Positions 25,775 to 33,815 of a stretch of 50,132 nt of DNA are shown in pieces. Numbering within the stretch: position 1 is the stretch's first letter; every line of letters starts with the position of its first letter. The translations under genes were made by a program, and so were the position numbers. The notes beneath the pieces are model-generated. The model searched no databases, had not been told where the DNA came from, and worked only from the letters and a program-made list of their open reading frames with translations. This DNA comes from JBLEFH01 sp047345645 (GTDB taxonomy: Bacteria > Pseudomonadota > Alphaproteobacteria > Rhodobacterales > Rhodobacteraceae), in NCBI GenBank assembly GCA_047345645.1, contig JBLEFH010000012.1. One strand, written 5' to 3'.

Positions 25775-26278
25775 TTATTTCTTGGTCGCAGCGTTCACAG
25801 CTTTTTCGGTGTTCGCTTGCGCGGTTTTGGTGGCTTCGCCAACGGTCTTCTGGATCTCGTTGATCGATTCCTGAACGCGAGCCGACACGATGTCGTAAGC
25901 TTCGCGGTTGGCTTTCTGAGCGGTCTCAGCAAGCTCGGTCATGTTGGCAACGCCTTTTTCGAAAGCGAGGCGCATAGCTTCAGCTTGCTTTTCAGCGTTC
26001 AGCGACTGCGATGCGTCGAACTTGCCGAATTTGTCCTGAGCTTCTTTCATGGTCTCTTCGAAGAGCTTCACTTGCTTCTGGAAGAGGTCCTGATAGCCAG
26101 CAGCGGCAGCTTTGTTGGCTTCAACAAGAGCTTCCATGTTCTTGCGCTGAGCTTCCATGAACTGCTCCGGCTTGTAGCCCGGCACGTTCATGTTCTGCCA
26201 TGTTTTGAACATGTCGTTGTTGCTGAAATATTCGGTCATCTTGGTGACATCGAACGGGAAGGCTTTGCTATCGAACAT
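25775..26278 (-). CDS. Phasin family protein
   Basis: A 167-aa phasin, a coat protein of polyhydroxyalkanoate granules that controls granule size and number. It is almost wholly helical and lacks cysteine. It has the family's PEQFMEAQRKNMEALVEANK and GYQDLFQKQVKLFEETMKEA segments. The end is an Ala/Lys/Thr-rich tail (TEKAVNAATKK) like that of PHA-binding phasins. A textbook Shine-Dalgarno, TAGGAGGA, precedes the ATG. The palindrome upstream at 26324-26365 suggests control by the PHA-responsive repressor PhaR. A terminator follows, so the gene is probably transcribed alone. Confidence 0.93.
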   Translation of the reverse strand: MFDSKAFPFDVTKMTEYFSNNDMFKTWQNMNVPGYKPEQFMEAQRKNMEALVEANKAAAAGYQDLFQKQVKLFEETMKEAQDKFGKFDASQSLNAEKQAEAMRLAFEKGVANMTELAETAQKANREAYDIVSARVQESINEIQKTVGEATKTAQANTEKAVNAATKK

Positions 26279-26323
26279 AATGTCCTCCTAAAGGTTGGTG
26301 TTTCGCCTTGACCCACAAGGTAG

Positions 26324-26365
26324 TGTTGCACTGCACAAAAATCAAGCCTTTTGTGCAGTGCAACA
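26324..26365. promoter_or_regulatory. Perfect 17-bp inverted repeat upstream of the phasin gene (PhaR-like operator)
   Basis: TGTTGCACTGCACAAAA at 26324-26340 is matched exactly by its complement TTTTGTGCAGTGCAACA at 26349-26365, with 8 bases between. It lies about 45-90 bases upstream of the phasin start. PhaR repressors in Paracoccus and Rhodobacter bind CTGC/GCAG-containing sites in phasin promoters, and the CTGCAC...GTGCAG core here fits that. The assignment is an inference; the symmetry itself is seen. Confidence 0.7.
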
Positions 26366-26384
26366 TTTAAAACTTTACCGATCC

Positions 26385-27191
26385 TTAACCAAGCTCTTTG
26401 TCGCGTTTCAGCGCGGCCTGAACAGCCTTTTGCATCAATGATTTAAAGCCCGACTGCTCATCCATCAGGACCTCCATCGCCGCCGCCGTGACCCCTCCAG
26501 GAGAGCATACGTTAATTCTTAATTGCTGCGGACTCTCGGGAGAATCACTTGCCAGCGCCCCCGCTCCATTGACCGTCGCGACCGCGAGTTTCTGAGCCAT
26601 CTCGGGCGGCAGACCATTGGCGATCCCGGCCTCCTCCATCGCTTCCATCAGGTGGAACGCATAGGCCGGGCCGCAGCCCGAGAGCGCCATCGCGGCGGAC
26701 ATTTGCGACTCGTCATCGAGGATCACCGTCTCGCCGACCGCTTGCATCAGCGCATCGGCTTCCTTCACTGCCGCCTGCCCCGCCGCGTCATTGCCGACGA
26801 TCAGGCTCATGCCCTTGCCAACCGCGCTCGGCGTGTTCGGCATGACCTTCACCACAGGCACATCGCCGAGGCGCGTGGTGAACCAGTCGAGCGTCAGACC
26901 GGCCGCGACGGAGATGAACACCGTCTCGCCATTCGTCAGCGGCTCCAACTGGTCCATAATCTCGCCCATCTTCTGCGGCTTGACCGCCAGAACGGCGATG
27001 GCGGTGCCGGGGGTGATCTCGTCATTGATCCGCACCCCTTGCGCCTTCACCCAGTCCGACGGGCGCGGCGCGATCACATTGACCTTTTGGGGATCCAGCC
27101 CCGCCTTGAGCCAGCCATCGAGCATGGCCGAGCCCATCTTGCCCGCGCCAATCAGGATCAGGCCATGTTCAGAAATACGGTCGGGGATCAT
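26385..27191 (-). CDS. proC: Pyrroline-5-carboxylate reductase
   Basis: A 268-aa NAD(P)H-dependent enzyme that makes proline from pyrroline-5-carboxylate. It has the Rossmann motif GLILIGAGKMGSAMLDGWLK, VKVMPNTPSAVGKGMSLI, the family signature SGCGPAYAFHLMEAMEEAGI, and the C-terminal VCSPGGVTAAAMEVL. Length is normal. The start at 27191 follows a GGAG site about ten bases upstream; the longer open frame adds 19 residues without family resemblance. The YbjN-like gene upstream ends 94 bases before it on the same strand. Confidence 0.96.
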   Translation of the reverse strand: MIPDRISEHGLILIGAGKMGSAMLDGWLKAGLDPQKVNVIAPRPSDWVKAQGVRINDEITPGTAIAVLAVKPQKMGEIMDQLEPLTNGETVFISVAAGLTLDWFTTRLGDVPVVKVMPNTPSAVGKGMSLIVGNDAAGQAAVKEADALMQAVGETVILDDESQMSAAMALSGCGPAYAFHLMEAMEEAGIANGLPPEMAQKLAVATVNGAGALASDSPESPQQLRINVCSPGGVTAAAMEVLMDEQSGFKSLMQKAVQAALKRDKELG

Positions 27192-27285
27192 AGGACGCTC
27201 CTTCTCTTGCGTTCCCATGACTGTGGCAAGACCTGCCCGCGCTTGCAACGGGTGGGGTCGAAATCACGTAGGCATCGGGCGGGCG

Positions 27286-27786
27286 TCAGGCGCGGCCGAA
27301 GCTTTCCGCCATCGAGATCTCCATCCCCTCTTCGGCGTCCGTATCGCCGCAGGCGACGAGTTGGAAGCCAGGGTAGAACCGGTCGCAAGCGACCCGCGCG
27401 TTGGCGAGCATGGAGGCAATCTGCTCCGGTCCCGCCGTCGCGCCGCCCGAGAGGAACAGCCCGTAGCGGAAGAGCATCAGCTCCTGCTCCGGCCAATAGG
27501 TGAAGGCCCCGGCCCAGCATTTGTCATTCGCCAGCCCCATCATCTTATAGAGCGCATCGACCCGCTCTTCTTCCACGCGCAGATCGAAGGTCGCGACCAG
27601 ACGCAGCATTTCCTCGCGCGCGGACCAGACGAGGCTGATCTCATAGTCGCGCCAGTCGCCGGTGACGGTGAGCGCGATCTGCTCATCGCCCAGACGGTCG
27701 AAATCCCAGCTTTGGGAAATCGCCAGATCCTCGGCAACATTGATGGGGTCGATATCGAAAGGGTCAAACTGCTCACTCAGCGCCAT
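27286..27786 (-). CDS. YbjN domain-containing protein
   Basis: A 166-aa protein of the YbjN family, a putative sensory-transduction fold related to type III chaperone-like proteins. The typical segments are INVAEDLAISQSWDFDRLGD, VSLVWSAREEMLRLVATFDL-like text, MMGLANDKCWAGAFTYWPEQ, and a closing helix with VARVACDRFYPGFQ-like sequence. In alphaproteobacteria this gene commonly lies next to proC. The ATG at 27786 is preceded by GAGGTG. Function is not established. Confidence 0.87.
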   Translation of the reverse strand: MALSEQFDPFDIDPINVAEDLAISQSWDFDRLGDEQIALTVTGDWRDYEISLVWSAREEMLRLVATFDLRVEEERVDALYKMMGLANDKCWAGAFTYWPEQELMLFRYGLFLSGGATAGPEQIASMLANARVACDRFYPGFQLVACGDTDAEEGMEISMAESFGRA

Positions 27787-27937
27787 GCTGCACCTCATTG
27801 GTGTGCCCGAGTGACGATCCACGCCATCGGGCGTTTCCTACGAGCGGTCGCGGCGATGAACCAGACCGCTACAAAATATGGTGGCCCGGCTTTGCGCACC
27901 TGTCCAGATATTTTTTATTACGGCTTTATGAACGGCA

Positions 27938-27960
27938 AAGGCCGGGACATGCCCGGCCTT
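27938..27960. terminator. Terminator-like hairpin after ubiK
   Basis: A perfect 9-bp stem AAGGCCGGG / CCCGGCCTT with a 5-base loop lies 26 bases past the ubiK stop codon. The T tract on the minus strand is short, so termination may be partial. Confidence 0.5.
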
Positions 27961-27985
27961 CATCAAACTTAACGGTGGGGTCCGC

Positions 27986-28228
27986 TTACCCCTTGTTTTC
28001 CATCGCATCGAGACGAGCCTTGAGCGCCTCATTCTCTTCACGCGCCTTCTGCGCCATCGCGCGCACCGCATCAAATTCTTCGCGGGTCACGAAATCGCGC
28101 TCCGCCAGCCAGCGGTCGATCCAGCTTTTGAACGCCGTCTCCGCCTCATCCTTAGCCCCTTGCGCGACGCCAAAGGCACTGTTCATCATCTTCGACATAT
28201 CATCGAAAAACTTGTTCTGGGTCTGCAT
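27986..28228 (-). CDS. ubiK: UbiK-type accessory factor (BMFP domain)
   Basis: An 80-aa protein of the BMFP/DUF526 family, which includes UbiK, an accessory factor for ubiquinone biosynthesis (formerly YqiC). It has the pattern QNKFFDDMSKMMNSAFGVAQ, then a helical stretch with RDFVTREEFDAVRAMAQKAR and a C-terminal coiled coil LKARLDAMENK. A good AAGGAG ribosome binding site precedes the ATG at 28228. It is divergent from lgt, an arrangement common in alphaproteobacteria. Confidence 0.85.
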   Translation of the reverse strand: MQTQNKFFDDMSKMMNSAFGVAQGAKDEAETAFKSWIDRWLAERDFVTREEFDAVRAMAQKAREENEALKARLDAMENKG

Positions 28229-28329
28229 CTGTCTCTCCTTGCCGCTCGCCAGCATCTGGGACTTATATGGGGACAGAGACGTGAATTGCAAAGGCTTGAC
28301 CTTATGCGGCGATGCGGCGAAGAGAAGCC

Positions 28330-29205
28330 ATGCTGATGGCCATACCCTTCCCGAATATCGACCCGGTCCTCTTCTCCCTGGACCTCGGTGCCTTTACCTT
28401 CGCGATCCGCTGGTATGCGCTCGCCTATATCGTCGGGCTGGTCCTCGGCTGGCGGCTCATTATCCATCTCGCCGGGCGGGACGATCTCTGGGGCGGGCGC
28501 GCACCGCTGACCAAACAGCAGGCTGATGATCTGCTGACCTGGATGATCCTCGGCGTCGTCCTCGGCGGGCGGCTCGGTTATGTGCTGTTCTATCAACCGG
28601 GCTATTTCCTCGCCAACCCGCTCGACGCTCTGAAGATCTGGCAGGGCGGCATGTCCTTCCATGGCGGCTTTGCCGGGGTGATCGTTGCGGTGCTGATCTA
28701 CGCCCGCAAGCTTGGCGAAAACCCGATCCGCATCGGTGATGCGGTGGCGCTGGCCGCCCCTATCGGGCTCTTCTTCGGCCGTCTCGCCAATTTCATCAAT
28801 GCCGAGCTTTGGGGCCGCCCGACCGACGCGGTTTGGGGCGTCGTTTTCCCGAACGCGCCTTGCGGGGACGGCACGCACTGCGCCCGCCACCCGTCACAGC
28901 TTTACGAGGCGGCGCTGGAAGGCCTGCTGCTCTTCATCATCCTCGCCATCGCCGTCTGGGGCTTCCGCTCGCTCCGCCGCCCCGGATTGAACATCGGCAT
29001 CTTCCTGCTCGGATACGGGCTCGCCCGCATGTTCGTCGAGCATTTCCGCGAAGCGGATTTGCAATTCATCAGCCCGGACAATCCGATGGGCTATGTGATC
29101 CGCCTTGGCGATCTCGGCCTGTCGATGGGGCAACTGCTCTCGCTGCCCATGGTCATCATCGGCATCATCCTCATCGCACGCGCCCGCCGGCGCGAGGCGC
29201 TGTGA
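28330..29205 (+). CDS. lgt: Prolipoprotein diacylglyceryl transferase
   Basis: A 291-aa inner-membrane enzyme that transfers diacylglycerol from phosphatidylglycerol to the lipobox cysteine of prolipoproteins. It has about seven hydrophobic segments. Key motifs are IRWYALAYIVGLVLGWRLI, LGGRLGYVLFYQPGYF, MSFHGGFAGVIVAV and the Lgt signature GRLANFINAELWGRPTD. The closing conserved arginine is in LFLLGYGLARMFVEHFRE-like sequence. The ATG at 28330 was chosen; others at 28312 and 28336 are possible. The stop codon overlaps the GTG start of the next gene. Confidence 0.95.
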   Translation: MLMAIPFPNIDPVLFSLDLGAFTFAIRWYALAYIVGLVLGWRLIIHLAGRDDLWGGRAPLTKQQADDLLTWMILGVVLGGRLGYVLFYQPGYFLANPLDALKIWQGGMSFHGGFAGVIVAVLIYARKLGENPIRIGDAVALAAPIGLFFGRLANFINAELWGRPTDAVWGVVFPNAPCGDGTHCARHPSQLYEAALEGLLLFIILAIAVWGFRSLRRPGLNIGIFLLGYGLARMFVEHFREADLQFISPDNPMGYVIRLGDLGLSMGQLLSLPMVIIGIILIARARRREAL

Positions 29206-30257
29206 CGCCGCTCGAAGAGCGTATCCGGCGGCAAATCGCCCAAACCGGCCCGATGAGCGTGGCCGATTACATGACGCTCTGCCTCGCCCATCCCGAACAC
29301 GGCTATTACGCCACCCGCGACCCATTAGGCGTTGCGGGCGACTTCATCACCGCGCCGGAAATCAGTCAGATGTTCGGCGAGATGATCGGCCTCTGGCTCG
29401 CGGCGACATGGCAGGCCCAAGGCGGCCCGTCGCCGTTTATCCTCGCTGAACTCGGCCCCGGTCGCGGCACCCTGATGGCGGACGCTTTGCGGGCCACCAA
29501 AGCCGTGCCGGGCTTCCACGCCGCCGCGCGGCTCTGCCTTGTCGAGACCAGCCCCGCCTTGCGCGCGAAGCAGGCGGACGCGCTGGCGGGCTACGCACCG
29601 GAATGGGTCGGCTATCCCGACGCCCTCCCGGACGGCCCGCTCTTCCTCATCGCCAACGAGTTTTTCGACTGCCTCCCGATCCGCCAATTCGTGAAGACCG
29701 ATGTCGGGTTCACCGAGCGCATGATCTCGACCCAAGACGGCAAACTCATCTTCGGCCTTGCGCCCGCCGCGCCGGACCAAGCCCTCTTCGCGCGCTTCGG
29801 TGATCTGCCCGAAGGCCGCATCGTCGAGCTTTGCCCCGCCGCCGAGGCCATCGCGAGTGGATTGCAAAGCCGGATCGACCAGCAAGGCGGCGCAGCGCTG
29901 ATCATCGACTATGGCGGGCGGAACGCGAGCGGCGACACGCTCCAAGCCCTCCGCGCGCATCAAAAACAATCGCCACTGGAGACGCCCGGCGAAGCGGATC
30001 TCACCGCCCATGTCAATTTCGCCGCCCTCGCCCCCGGCGCGCCCTATACAACCCAAGGCACCTTTCTCGAACGGCTCGGCATCACCGCGCGGGCGCAGGC
30101 CATCGCCAAAACCCTCAACGGCGCCGCTCTCGAAACCCATATCGCGGCACACCGCCGCTTGACCCACCCGGACGAGATGGGCAGCTTGTTCAAAACCGCC
30201 GCGCTTCTGCCGAAGGGCGCGGACGCCATTGGATTTGATCCCGGAGAGATCGCATGA
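29202..30257 (+). CDS. MidA/NDUFAF7-like class I SAM-dependent methyltransferase
   Basis: A 351-aa protein of the DUF185 family. Its mitochondrial homologue NDUFAF7 (MidA) dimethylates an arginine of a complex I subunit, so a complex I assembly role is plausible here. It begins at GTG (VTPLEERIRRQIAQTGPMS) and has the family landmarks HPEHGYYATRDPLGVAGDFI, TAPEISQMFGEMIGLWL, the SAM-binding ILAELGPGRGTLMAD, and LIANEFFDCLPIRQFV. The GTG overlaps the lgt stop (GTGA) and its own stop overlaps the pgeF start, giving a tightly coupled lgt-midA-pgeF operon, as in related bacteria. Confidence 0.93.
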   Translation: MTPLEERIRRQIAQTGPMSVADYMTLCLAHPEHGYYATRDPLGVAGDFITAPEISQMFGEMIGLWLAATWQAQGGPSPFILAELGPGRGTLMADALRATKAVPGFHAAARLCLVETSPALRAKQADALAGYAPEWVGYPDALPDGPLFLIANEFFDCLPIRQFVKTDVGFTERMISTQDGKLIFGLAPAAPDQALFARFGDLPEGRIVELCPAAEAIASGLQSRIDQQGGAALIIDYGGRNASGDTLQALRAHQKQSPLETPGEADLTAHVNFAALAPGAPYTTQGTFLERLGITARAQAIAKTLNGAALETHIAAHRRLTHPDEMGSLFKTAALLPKGADAIGFDPGEIA

Positions 30258-31015
30258 CCCTGACCCAGCTCACCGCCGACCTGCCTGTCATCCACGGCTT
30301 TTTCACCCGGCAAGGCGGGGTCTCGACCGGGCTTTATGCGGAACTCAATTGCGGGCGCGGCAGTCAGGACGAGGCTACCAATGTCGATGAAAACCGCGCG
30401 CGCGTCGCGAAGGCGGTTGGCGTAACGCCCGAAAATCTGCTCTCCGTCCACCAGATCCATTCCGACATTTGCGTGATCGCGGAGCCGGGCATGGACCGGC
30501 CTGAAGCGGACGCCATGGCGACCAATAACTCCGACATCGCCCTCGGCATTCTCACCGCCGATTGTGGCCCGGTCCTTTTTGCCGACGCGGAAGCGGGCGT
30601 CGTCGGCGCGGCGCATGCGGGTTGGAAAGGCGCGCTTGGCGGCGTCCTCGGCGCGACCATCCGCCGAATGGAAGACCTCGGCGCGGACCGCGCCCGCATC
30701 CGCGCCGTTCTCGGCCCCACCATCTCGCAGAACGCCTATGAGGTCGGCCCGGATTTCGGCGAGCGCTTCATGGATGAAGACCCCAGCTACGCCCGCTTCT
30801 TCTCCGGCGGCAAGGGCGACCGGCTGATGTTCAACCTGCCGAGCTTCATCCTCGACACGCTCCGCCGCGAGGAAGAGATTGCGGATGCCGAGTGGATCGG
30901 CGAATGCACCTATTCCAACCCCGGCAAATTCTTCTCCTACCGCCGCACGACCCACCAAAACGAGCCGGATTATGGCCGCCTCATCTCGGTGATCCGCGCG
31001 CAGCCAATATCTTGA
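30254..31015 (+). CDS. pgeF: Peptidoglycan editing factor PgeF (laccase-domain)
   Basis: A 253-aa YfiH/PgeF-type protein, a zinc enzyme that in E. coli removes wrongly incorporated L-Ser from peptidoglycan precursors; related proteins act on purine nucleosides. The metal and catalytic motifs are visible: HGFFTRQGGVSTG, VHQIHS, LTADCGPVLFAD (cysteine), GAAHAGWKGALGGVL (histidine) and the later RRTTHQNEPDYGRLISVI. The ATG overlaps the methyltransferase stop. Length is typical. It is the last gene of the lgt operon, ending 57 bases before leuB. Confidence 0.93.
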   Translation: MTLTQLTADLPVIHGFFTRQGGVSTGLYAELNCGRGSQDEATNVDENRARVAKAVGVTPENLLSVHQIHSDICVIAEPGMDRPEADAMATNNSDIALGILTADCGPVLFADAEAGVVGAAHAGWKGALGGVLGATIRRMEDLGADRARIRAVLGPTISQNAYEVGPDFGERFMDEDPSYARFFSGGKGDRLMFNLPSFILDTLRREEEIADAEWIGECTYSNPGKFFSYRRTTHQNEPDYGRLISVIRAQPIS

Positions 31016-31072
31016 CGCCGCGAAACCCGCGCGCCATTACCCTTGCAAACAACGTCTAAACGGGAGCGCCCC

Positions 31073-32176
31073 ATGCCTCATTCTGTTCTCATCCTGCCCG
31101 GCGACGGTATTGGCCCCGAAGTCATGGCCGAGGTCCGCCGCATCATCACATGGTTCGAGACCAATCGCGGCATGGATTTCGAGATCAGCGAAGGTCTCGT
31201 CGGCGGCTCCTCCTACGACCAGCACGGCACGCCGCTCACCGATGAGACCATGGCGAAAGCGCAAGAGGTGGACGCGGTCCTGCTCGGCGCGGTTGGCGGC
31301 CCGCAATATGATCAGCTTGATTTCTCGGTCAAACCCGAGCGCGGCCTTCTGCGTCTGCGCAAGGAAATGGACCTCTTCGCCAACCTGCGCCCCGCCCAGT
31401 GCTTCGACGCGCTGGCCGATTTCTCCTCGCTGAAAAAAGACGTCATCTCCGGCCTCGACCTCGTGATCGTCCGCGAGCTGACCTCCGGCGTTTATTTCGG
31501 CGAGCCGCGCGGGATCATGGACGACAATCAGGGCGGTCGCATCGGCGTCAACACGCAGCGTTACACGACCGACGAGATCCGCCGCGTGGCTCGCACCGCC
31601 TTTGAGCTGGCCATGCGCCGGAACAAGCGCGTCTGCTCCATGGAAAAGGCGAATGTGATGGAAAGCGGCATCCTCTGGCGCGAGGAAGTCATTGAAGTGG
31701 CCAAGGATTACCCCGAGGTCGAACTGTCGCATATGTATGCCGACAATGGCGCGATGCAGCTTGTCCGCGCCCCGAAACAGTTCGACGTGATCGTGACCGA
31801 CAATCTCTTCGGCGACATCCTTTCGGACTGCGCCGCCATGCTCACGGGCTCGCTCGGCATGCTGCCCTCCGCCTCCCTCGGCGCGCCGATGGCGAACGGC
31901 AAACCGAAAGCCCTTTACGAGCCGGTCCACGGCTCCGCGCCCGACATTGCGGGCCAGGGCAAGGCCAACCCCTGCGCCTGCGTGCTCTCCTTCGCCATGG
32001 CGCTGCGCTATTCCTTCGATGCGGGCGACGAGGCCACGCGCCTCGAAGACGCCGTCGAAAAGGTCCTCGCGAACGGCGTGCGCACCCCGGACCTCATGCA
32101 AAAGGGCGACGCGGAACCCGTCACGACCACCGGCATGGGCGACGCGATCCTCAAAGCGCTCGACGCCAGCCTGTGA
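31073..32176 (+). CDS. leuB: 3-isopropylmalate dehydrogenase
   Basis: A 367-aa NAD-dependent dehydrogenase of leucine biosynthesis. It starts MPHSVLILPGDGIGPEVMAE. Catalytic and binding segments are RLRKEMDLFANLRPAQCFDA, VRELTSGVYFGEPRG, the metal-binding aspartates in VTDNLFGDILSDCAAML, and YEPVHGSAPDIAGQGKANP. A GGGAG ribosome binding site precedes the ATG at 31073. The stop overlaps the GTG start of the GNAT gene (GTGA). leuC and leuD are not in the window. Confidence 0.97.
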   Translation: MPHSVLILPGDGIGPEVMAEVRRIITWFETNRGMDFEISEGLVGGSSYDQHGTPLTDETMAKAQEVDAVLLGAVGGPQYDQLDFSVKPERGLLRLRKEMDLFANLRPAQCFDALADFSSLKKDVISGLDLVIVRELTSGVYFGEPRGIMDDNQGGRIGVNTQRYTTDEIRRVARTAFELAMRRNKRVCSMEKANVMESGILWREEVIEVAKDYPEVELSHMYADNGAMQLVRAPKQFDVIVTDNLFGDILSDCAAMLTGSLGMLPSASLGAPMANGKPKALYEPVHGSAPDIAGQGKANPCACVLSFAMALRYSFDAGDEATRLEDAVEKVLANGVRTPDLMQKGDAEPVTTTGMGDAILKALDASL

Positions 32177-32817
32177 GCGCCCCGGTCCGCATCGGCCCTG
32201 TCGCTGAAGCGGACCGCTCTCGCGCCGTCGATCTCTTCTACACCGCCTTCGGCGCGAAGCTCGGCTTCCTCGGCCCGCGCGACAAAGCCTGCGCCTATTT
32301 TGCTGACGTCTTCGACCTCAGCTTCATGACCGGCGTCTATCTCGGCGAGCGCCTCGTCGGCATCGGCGCCAGCAAATCCGCCGCCGATGACGGCAACGGC
32401 TTTTTCAACGAAACCATGATGGGCGGCCTCTTCCGTCTCGGCCCCTACCGCGCCGCCGGGCTCATGCTGCTCCACGCCGACCCCGAGCCGGACACGCTCT
32501 ATATCGAGTCCCTCTCCATCGACCCCGCCCATCAGGGCCGCGGCCTCGGCGCCGCCCTGATCGCCTATCTGAAAACCGAAGCCGAAGCCCAAAACCTGCG
32601 CGGCCTCTCCCTTGATGTGATCGACACAAACCCGCGCGCCGCCGCCCTCTACCAGCGTCTCGGCTTCGAAACCCGTCACCGCCGCGCCCTGCCCGCCTAT
32701 GCCCGCCCGTTCCACTACGGCTTCGCGGCCCATCTGCGCATGGCGCAGTTTTGGGAGAGAAACCCGCTTGCACCCGCCGAAGAATCCGTTTACGCAAGCG
32801 CCCAAGTCGGAGTGTAG
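32173..32817 (+). CDS. GNAT N-acetyltransferase overlapping a tRNA gene
   Basis: A 214-aa GNAT-fold acetyltransferase starting with GTG. The acetyl-CoA core reads YIESLSIDPAHQGRGLGAAL (residues about 113-132), followed by LRGLSLDVIDTNPRAAALYQ and RLGFETRHRRALPAY, the standard GNAT ending. The substrate is unknown. It is translationally coupled to leuB (GTGA). Its last codons run into the tRNA-Pro gene: the TAG stop at 32815-32817 uses tRNA positions 8-10. The coding end is therefore unusual, and maturation of the tRNA from the same transcript would remove the stop codon. Confidence 0.88.
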   Translation: MSAPVRIGPVAEADRSRAVDLFYTAFGAKLGFLGPRDKACAYFADVFDLSFMTGVYLGERLVGIGASKSAADDGNGFFNETMMGGLFRLGPYRAAGLMLLHADPEPDTLYIESLSIDPAHQGRGLGAALIAYLKTEAEAQNLRGLSLDVIDTNPRAAALYQRLGFETRHRRALPAYARPFHYGFAAHLRMAQFWERNPLAPAEESVYASAQVGV

Positions 32818-32884
32818 CTCAGCCTGGTAGAGCACTGTCTTCGGGAGGCAGGGGCCGGAGGTTCGAATCCTCTCACTCCGACCA
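32808..32884 (+). tRNA. tRNA-Pro (CGG)
   Basis: A full cloverleaf can be drawn. The acceptor stem CGGAGTG pairs with CACTCCG. The D-arm is GCTC-AGCCTGGTA-GAGC. The anticodon stem CTGTC/GGCAG encloses loop TTCGGGA with anticodon CGG, which reads proline CCG. The variable loop is GGGCC and the T-arm GGAGG-TTCGAAT-CCTCT. A discriminator A and an encoded CCA end follow. The accessory region starts right after it. Confidence 0.97.
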
Positions 32885-33203
32885 TTTCCCCGCTGTGAAT
32901 TGACACTCTATTTGACCTTTTTGGACAGAAGTTGTCCTCAGAGTGGCGATTGAGCGGCATCATCGATTGGTGGTTTTAGAGGTTTCGGCTTTCGGCCCTG
33001 AGCCGACATGCGCTACACAATCCCAATGCCGCGGCGCGGCCCGTCGAATGAGATATTCGCTGCGCTTGCTCGATATCGGCGATGGTATCGAAGTCTGTCT
33101 TTCTGAGATTGACTGCATCTGCGAATACGAGCGAAACAACTAAGTTTCCGGAATGAGTGCGTTATTGGAATCATGAGTTGCTATACCAACTAGGGCAAAG
33201 AAC
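32885..33203. other. Non-coding start of the second island
   Basis: About 320 bases after the tRNA with no supported gene. An open frame of 66 codons at 32943-33143 has no ribosome binding site or recognisable content. tRNA 3' ends are favoured integration sites, but no integrase lies next to this one and I could not find a second copy of the tRNA end in the window. Confidence 0.5.
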
Positions 33204-33815
33204 TTAGAGCGTTGCTGCAAACGTCAGAAGCTTCTTAAGCTTCTCGCTATCAGCCGCCACCTCGGAAAGGTCAGCATCTAACTCAGCGACCTGTGCAGGG
33301 TTCTCCCAATCAATAAAGCGTTCCGCAAATCGAAGAAGGTCACACGCAATAATCGTCTCCTTACCCTTGGGGGTCTTGGGCGTGTAGATGTATCCGACCA
33401 CATGGATGTTATCTTCATATCTGTCAAAGTGGGGGTGTACGATTGTATATGAGTTGGAATATCTCGGGAACCTCTTGTAATTCTTAGATTTTGAGATCTC
33501 TTTGTTGCTCTTCGCCGTGTTGCAGTCTGGGCAAGAAACAGCCAGATTTTGCGGTTCAAACATAAAGGCAGGATTTGAGCTTCTAGGGAGGACGTGTTCA
33601 ACGTCCCATACTTTGAAATTCTTGGAGGAAGTCTTCTGCTTACAATAACAACAGCATCTATTTTGTTTTCTAATGAAGTATGTTTTGGCTTCCCTACGTG
33701 CTGGCTTTACTAGGTCATTTTCCCAATATTCAGGCAGTTGATCTGCTCTTGCCTTCGCCTCAAAACTATCGACAACCGCTAACGTCGCATTAGAAAAAAC
33801 GTCCGACCTCTTCAT
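33204..33815 (-). CDS. HNH endonuclease paired with an AAA ATPase (Septu PtuB-like)
   Basis: A 203-aa HNH nuclease. The zinc and catalytic motif is clear: C-C-Y-C (NRCCCYCKQ) near residue 53, then VEHVLPRSSNPAF with the HNH histidine, and the second zinc knuckle SCPDCNTAKSNKE. The first half contains the usual basic PARREAKTYFIRKQ approach. Its ATG overlaps the stop codon of the upstream ATPase gene (ATGA), so the two form an operon. An AAA15/OLD-like ATPase with a following HNH nuclease is the layout of the Septu anti-phage system. The name is given as a resemblance, not a confirmed match. Base composition is AT-rich compared with the core. Confidence 0.8.
   Translation of the reverse strand: MKRSDVFSNATLAVVDSFEAKARADQLPEYWENDLVKPARREAKTYFIRKQNRCCCYCKQKTSSKNFKVWDVEHVLPRSSNPAFMFEPQNLAVSCPDCNTAKSNKEISKSKNYKRFPRYSNSYTIVHPHFDRYEDNIHVVGYIYTPKTPKGKETIIACDLLRFAERFIDWENPAQVAELDADLSEVAADSEKLKKLLTFAATL

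Noticed and set aside
32943..33143. 66-aa gene between tRNA-Pro and the HNH gene
   Set aside because: No ribosome binding site, no family resemblance, and the frame is short enough to occur by chance.
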